DNA of 64,000 bases, taken from Ficedula albicollis. Lineage: Eukaryota > Chordata > Aves > Passeriformes > Muscicapidae. Shown piece by piece: positions 1-64,000 of this stretch (position 1 is the first letter of the stretch; each line of letters begins with the position of its first letter). The stretch spans positions 3,228,060-3,292,059 of the forward strand of contig NC_021686.1 in NCBI RefSeq assembly GCF_000247815.1, written 5' to 3'. Below the pieces are notes generated by a model. That model worked only from the letters and a program-made list of their open reading frames with translations, made no database searches and was not told the origin of the DNA. A program made the translations under genes and the position numbers.

Positions 1-867
1 AAATACCTCTGACTTTAACCTAGGGCATTTAAGCACAGAGTGTCATGACATGGTTTGAGGGGGTTAAATCAACATTGTATCTGCATGTCCTCCTTTTCCA
101 CCCTCTCTTTTTAACTTGTGGCTATGCTGCAATCACTGCCCTGCTTGGAACAGCTGTGGGATTCATTTCCCTCTTTGGTGAGCTGGCTTGAGTCACCAAC
201 CTGACAGAAGAGCATCCATAAAAGTCTTTCCCTCTGCCCCCATCATCCTAGTTACCTACAAGAGCTCCCTAAGTGGCAAAAAACAACGCCAGGTGGTGTG
301 CAAGCTACAACCCACTCAGGTCCTAAAAGGAGGGGATCCTTAGAGCAATGCTGATATTCTCCAGAACTTCAGGACACATCCAGAAGTTCCCTAAGAAGGC
401 ATGTAATGCTCCTCCATCAGCAAAATACATGGTCTAGTTTTGGAGCTGGTAACTCAGGCTCCCACTCAGTGGAGGAGATGTCACACAGGGAAATGCTGTG
501 GACAAAAGGTGGCCATTCAAGAATCCCTTCAGAACTTGGGTAAGATACTTAGACAGCAATTTGGAAAAGGAAATGAAAATCATTCTTCCATCTCAAATTT
601 GAAGAAAACGTTATTTAGAAAAAGCAAGAACTTCCACAAATTAGAAACCTGTGTATTGACCCACCAGACAAATTTTTGGCTCTCTGAGAAAATATCAGGA
701 AGGATAATGAACTCAATATTCAGTACAGTTCTACCAAACAGGCTCCCAGAACCAAACACTCCTGGTAGTAAGAATTAAACACTTCAGTATATATAAGAGT
801 TGAAATATTCACGAGAATACTTAAAAACAACCTTGGATTTAATTCTCAGAGCAAGACACAAACTTAC
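1..867. other. GTF3C1: GTF3C1 intron 3 (partial), no other gene seen
   Basis: This stretch follows the donor of GTF3C1 exon 3 in the direction of transcription (minus strand) and runs to the window edge. I looked for the next GTF3C1 exon on the minus strand and found none. The one open frame here (plus strand, 440-778) has no recognisable motif and no splice context. No repeat family was recognised. Confidence 0.6.
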
Positions 868-1044
868 TTGAAAGCCCCACTGTGAAGGTCCCTCTGAAGC
901 TCTCCCTGCCACCGAGCTCGGCCCAAACGCTCCAGAATGCAGTAGGAAAAGTCAGGGAGTTTCAAGTCAGGGTCCCCCTCCCAGCCTATTAAAGCTCTGT
1001 AACGCTGCTCTTGGGAAGCAACAATGACTAATTTCTCTCCCCAT
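868..1044 (-). CDS. GTF3C1: GTF3C1 coding exon 3
   Basis: The acceptor is TTCTTAG just before 1044 and the donor is GTAAGTT at 867. The exon has 177 nt, entered in phase 2 and left in phase 2. It encodes about residues 147-205, from [11 protein letters not shown] through [10 protein letters not shown] to LHSGAFK. In the known family this lies at the start of the TFIIIC B-block-binding winged-helix region. Confidence 0.95.
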
Positions 1045-2749
1045 CTAAGAAAAAAGAAGGAAAAGAAATGTGTACTTATTGAGTCCATAGAAACAGAGAT
1101 CAATCCCTTTCTCTCCACAAACATTACTCATGTAGTCTGTACAAACTGAGCAAGGACTAAATTTTAGAACTTAAGAGTGTTTTAATGCCAGATATAAGGA
1201 TTTCACTCACTTTTCAACAGCTTCTTTGTAAGTATAACAAGGCTGCAAATCCTTCTTCCTTATTTGATCAGTGATATCTACTCTTTCTTTAAAATACTGA
1301 CAGGAACCTTGTATGCCATCTTTGTTATCCAAAATCATGTGGATAGGATAAATATCATCTGAAGAAACAGGATCTCTTTTGGTTTCCAATATTCCTGTTT
1401 CAAGGTCTATTTCTTCATATCTGAAATAAAACCCAAGAGTCAATATTTAAGCAAGCAAGAAGAAATACAAGATTGCCAAAAGCAATGCTGATATGTCTAG
1501 GAAGTATCTTGGAAATATGAAGCTCCTTTGAAACCTCCAAACTGGAAAAACATGAAGAGCAGAGCTGTACTCCTCAAGCATGACTAAACCTTTTCAGCAT
1601 GCAGAGTGCAGAAGGAGGGAGATGCGTTATTTTATCTTTGAAAAGTCAAAGATATGGTGGGAATAAGAAAAGTAGTGGGAATAAGAGAAATGTATAGTTC
1701 CCAGGTAAGGAAAATGACAGGTACATCCACCCTGCTGACCAGGACATATAAAATCTGCCTGTGTTAAGCAGTAAGCAGTCATTTGAATGGAAATCAAGTC
1801 AGGACTGATATACAGGTCTCCTAAACCACAGAATCATCAAAATTGGAAGACAGCATTAAGATTATCCACCAGCACTACCACTGTGACCACTAAAACCCAT
1901 CACCCAGCGCCAGGTGCCTTAAACACCTCCAGGCAGGGTGCCTGCACCACCTCCCTGGGCAACCTATTCCAATACCTGACAGTGAATATTCCAATACCCT
2001 GAACAGCGAAAATTCCTTTTTAATACCTAAACAGGAGCTCAGAGCCACCTCAGCCCTGCCTGCTGACACCGGCTACCGAAGGGCTGCTGCAGCAAAGCCT
2101 GGGCGAGAATGGGAAGGGCGGCAACCAGGCCAGGTTTAGCGGGCAATGAGACCGGGTTTAGCCCCTCAACCAGGCCGGGTCTAGCCTGGTAACCTGGCCG
2201 AGTTTAGCCCCTCAACCAGGCCGGGTCTAGCCTGGTAACCGGGCTGGGTTTAGCCGGCAATGAGTCCGGGTTCAGCCCTTCAACCAGAATGGGTCTAGCC
2301 TGGTAATCGGGCCGGGTTTAGCCGGCAGTGACTCCGCGTTTAGCCCGTCAACCAGAATGGGTCTAGCCTGGTAACCTGGCCGAGTTTAGCCCCTCAACCA
2401 GGCCGGGTCTAGCCTGGTAACCGGGCCGGGTTTAGCCCGACCACCAAGCCCACGTTTCGCCCAGCACTGGCGCGGGTTCTGCGGCGGGAGGGCCCGGGGC
2501 CGGCGGTCGCTGCCCTCACCGGTCGTGCAGGCGGAGCGGCGGCCGCGGCCGGGGCAGCAGGTAGAAGCGCACGTCGGGCTGGGCGCTGAGCGCGGCCCAG
2601 AGCAGCTGCTGCGTGTCGGGCTCCAGCGGCAGCGGGAAGGGCGGCGAGCGGGCGGCCAGGCGCTGCCAGAGCGCGGCCGCGGTGATGCCGTCCAGCCCCT
2701 CCAGGGCCACCTCGTCCAGCAGCGCCCACAGCGGCTCCATGGCCTCCAT
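868..2749 (-). CDS. GTF3C1: General transcription factor IIIC subunit 1 (TFIIIC220), N-terminal part, coding exons 1-3 joined
   Basis: GTF3C1 is the largest subunit of TFIIIC, the nuclear complex that binds the internal A/B-box promoters of tRNA and other RNA polymerase III genes. Three exons join in frame (2520-2749, 1211-1420, 868-1044; 617 nt, 205 codons plus 2 nt). The product shows the conserved stretches [12 protein letters not shown] and PPFPLPLEP in exon 1, [12 protein letters not shown] and [16 protein letters not shown] in exon 2, and [19 protein letters not shown] in exon 3. These match the start of vertebrate GTF3C1, a protein of about 2100 residues, so only about a tenth is here. 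The ATG at 2749 has G at -3 and +4; a second in-frame ATG at 2740 has an even better context. The gene is head to head with KATNIP, as in mammals. Family identity is recognised from memory, not from a search. Confidence 0.96.
1211..1420 (-). CDS. GTF3C1: GTF3C1 coding exon 2
   Basis: The acceptor TTATTTCAG precedes 1420 and the donor GTGAGT starts at 1210. The 210-nt exon encodes about residues 77-146 and begins [18 protein letters not shown]. Phase 2 at both ends joins correctly with exons 1 and 3. Confidence 0.95.
1826..2025 (-). mobile_element. CR1 LINE 3' fragment, antisense to KATNIP
   Basis: On the plus strand it starts with a degraded 'cacagaatcatcaaaattggaa' type of end and includes 'cctccctgggcaacctattcc'. 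This is the reverse complement of the avian CR1 3' end. It is diverged, so the limits are approximate. Confidence 0.65.
2123..2440. repeat. 23-bp minisatellite, about 14 units, in GTF3C1 intron 1
   Basis: Units of 22-23 bp follow the pattern AACC(A/T/G)GGCCGGGT(T/C)TAGCC plus a variable tail. Neighbouring units alternate between two forms (ending CTGGT or CCCTC/CCGGC), giving a higher-order period near 45 bp or longer. It ends about 80 bp from exon 1 and is CpG-rich. Confidence 0.85.
2520..2749 (-). CDS. GTF3C1: GTF3C1 coding exon 1 with start codon
   Basis: The start ATG is at 2749-2747 and the donor GTGAGG begins at 2519; 230 nt, leaving in phase 2. It encodes about residues 1-76, starting [25 protein letters not shown] (the last 18 of these residues are conserved in the family) and ending LRLHDR. 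The exon is GC- and alanine-rich. The longer open frames reaching 2855-2865 simply read through the 5'UTR and promoter and are not taken as the protein start. Confidence 0.94.
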
Positions 2750-2870
2750 CCCCCCGCCGCTTCCGGGCCCGCGGCGCGCAGGAACTGACGGCGGTGGCGG
2801 CGCGACCGTCGCCAGGGAGACCGAGCAACAGGCCCGGCACGGCACGGCACGGCACGGCACGGCACGGGGT
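2750..2870. promoter_or_regulatory. Proximal CpG-rich promoter of GTF3C1, probably shared with KATNIP
   Basis: This is dense CpG sequence directly upstream of the GTF3C1 ATG. It contains an ETS-type site, CCGCTTCCGG at 2757-2766 (CCGGAAGCGG on the GTF3C1 strand), then GGCGGTGGCGGCGCG. It ends in a GGCAC pentamer array (about 2837-2867). In mammals the two genes start within a few hundred bp of each other, so a bidirectional promoter is expected. No TATA box is seen. The stretch from 2787 on is repeated almost exactly at 4861. Confidence 0.6.
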
Positions 2871-5450
<2,580 letters not shown>

Positions 5451-5480
5451 CCGGGCTGTGGCACAGCCGCCCCGCGCTCG
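5451..5480 (+). other. KATNIP: Candidate 3' end of KATNIP non-coding exon 1
   Basis: A strong donor, CTCG/GTAAGAG, at 5481 closes the CpG-rich region and would splice well to the acceptor at 6044-6045 before the ATG exon. The 5' limit of the exon cannot be seen. A second possible donor, CCAG/GTAAAA, lies at 5646. This is inference from position and splice signal only. Confidence 0.35.
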
Positions 5481-6045
5481 GTAAGAGACAAAACACGCGG
5501 TTCTCTCTTTGGCACACAGCTCCACCAGACGTGCTGCTGGCACATTCAAACTTCCGAGAGTGTGAGAGCACAGCCCGGCACAACTTGTGGCAGCGGCGTG
5601 GTGAGGATTGCTGGGAAAATTCAGGTTTCCTGAATGGCAAGCCAGGTAAAATCTTTAATTGAACACTTCAGATATATAGATCCTCAGCAGCGAACAAGCT
5701 GCAGGATGAAATGACCTAATGAGTAGTAGCAGCTCAAAGAATTCCTTCCACAGCTGTGCCCTGGGTTGTCTTGCTTGCCAGGTCTGGCATTATAAACTTG
5801 TTACAGCATATGCCTTCTATTTTTAGTGTTTTTTGATTCTTCAGTTTGTGAGGGGTTCTGAAAAATAAGTAAAACAGCTACTGTTTCCTCTCTTCTTCAG
5901 GAGCTTTATTTACAGCCCTGACAGCTTTATGTGTGGTTGAAGGAGGAATGTTTTTCAGTTTATAGTCTTCTCATCTATTGAGGGTGCAAAACTAGTGGTA
6001 CTCCATAATAAATCATGCAGTGTGACCCTTATATTCTCATTTCAG

Positions 6046-6059
6046 GTTTATGTTAAGAC
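6046..6059 (+). other. KATNIP: KATNIP 5'UTR part of the ATG exon, with overlapping uORF
   Basis: The acceptor ATTTCAG ends at 6045. The 14 nt before the main ATG include another ATG at 6050 in a weak context. It opens a six-codon frame that ends at TGA 6068-6070 and so overlaps the true start. The main ATG has GAC before it and G after it, a strong context. Confidence 0.6.
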
Positions 6060-63102
<57,043 letters not shown>

Positions 63103-64000
63103 CAAGGAAAGTCCTGAATGCATCCAGCCCTAAGCAACTGCAGTCCAGAGCTCCAAAATATGCATATCCAAATGGAAGATTTTCCATATCTGCTGCTGCT
63201 GATCCACCTCCTCTTGTGAGAGGCAGTTTTATTTGCTACAGGAAATTTTCTTCAGAATGAAATCTAAAGCATGAATTCAGTATCCTGAGGGATTTTTTGC
63301 TCATAATCTGTCTGAATTTCCCCCCTTATCTCTTAATTGAAAATCCAGGGAAGAAGGAACATAAAGGAGAGAGTGAGAACCTTTCTGCTGACAACTGTTC
63401 TGCCAAGTACTGAGAACTTGGGTTAAGCTGGATTGTCCACAGGTTTTTAGATTATTTCTAAAGCTTTTATTCCTAAATCCTAGCTGGATGATCACGAAGA
63501 TCCTCAATAGAAGGAGGTGCTGCTTTATTTCTGATGCCTGTAAATAGTTCTCTGGGAAATGTACTTGTTAGAGGAAATACTCTTTAGCTGTCTGTCTCTG
63601 GGCATGTTTGGATGCCAGGGCTGTCTGTAGGAGCTGCCACTGTTTCTGACACCTAGACAGGTTCCACTGGGCTTGCAGAAATGTGATGGATGCCTTTAGG
63701 AAGTGGAGATCAAGAAGTGGCTTTATCAAGGTTTAATAAGTGCATTTCAGCTGTCACCTTTTCATGTTTTGCAGTGAAATAATTATTTCTTTCATCATTT
63801 CACTACCATGGAAAAAGCAAGTGAGGTGTTTTGCCTGGAGTGCCATTGACAGGCACTCTGCACATCCTTCAGAGTCCTCCTGCTACACAGCAATGTTTTT
63901 TCCTCCTATTTTGCCTGAATTTATATGAAAAAGGAGGCCATGCCTCTGTGCTGCACTAACCAGATGTTGCCAGAAACAGATCATCACTTCTGAGAAATGG
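63103..64000 (+). other. KATNIP: KATNIP 3'UTR (partial)
   Basis: Follows the stop codon. No AATAAA or ATTAAA was seen up to the window end, so the transcript probably runs on beyond 64000. No other gene recognised here. Confidence 0.6.

Larger units (their letters stand above)
1421..2519 (-). other. GTF3C1: GTF3C1 intron 1
   Basis: The intron is bounded by GTGAGG at 2519 and TTTCAG at 1421. It holds an old CR1 piece and a 23-bp minisatellite, listed separately. Nothing else was recognised in 1421-1820. Confidence 0.85.

Noticed and set aside
440..778. 112-codon plus-strand frame opposite GTF3C1 intron 3
   Set aside because: No motif and no promoter or splice support; length is expected by chance.

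Overview
The window is nuclear DNA from a vertebrate, almost certainly a bird. Several dispersed repeats look like the 3' ends of avian CR1 LINEs, with the usual terminal wording (a form of GATTCTGTGAT and 'CCCTGCCCATGGCAGGG'). No Alu, L1 or other mammal-type repeat was seen. All genes are split by GT-AG introns. There is no bacterial operon, CRISPR array or phage, and I recognise no virus.

Two protein genes lie head to head. On the minus strand at the left edge are the first three coding exons of GTF3C1 (largest subunit of TFIIIC, RNA polymerase III transcription); its ATG is at 2749 and the gene runs off the left end. On the plus strand is KATNIP (KIAA0556, katanin-interacting protein of the ciliary base). 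I could join 25 coding exons from ATG 6060 to stop 63100-63102 with unbroken frame. The joined CDS is 4722 nt, or 1573 residues, close to the roughly 1600 residues known for mammalian KATNIP. The same gene pair lies head to head in mammals.

Layout: 1-867, GTF3C1 intron; 868-2749, GTF3C1 exons 3 to 1, with a CR1 piece and a 23-bp minisatellite in intron 1; about 2750-5480, a GC-rich shared promoter disturbed by minisatellite copies and a pure run of 1065 C; 6060-63102, KATNIP; 63103-64000, its 3'UTR. KATNIP introns carry ten or so CR1 fragments (most antisense), many recent short tandem duplications, a perfect 1.35-kb hexanucleotide array and a T/C/T homopolymer block.

Main points for a second look are: four homologous KATNIP repeat units with constant WG-to-WNY spacing; two consecutive introns with U12-type (minor spliceosome) donors; a 67-bp duplication that copies the exon 14 splice acceptor; and two long poly-C tracts that are probably assembly artefacts, one of which seems to have duplicated the GTF3C1 promoter. 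I found no evidence of a wholly new gene system.
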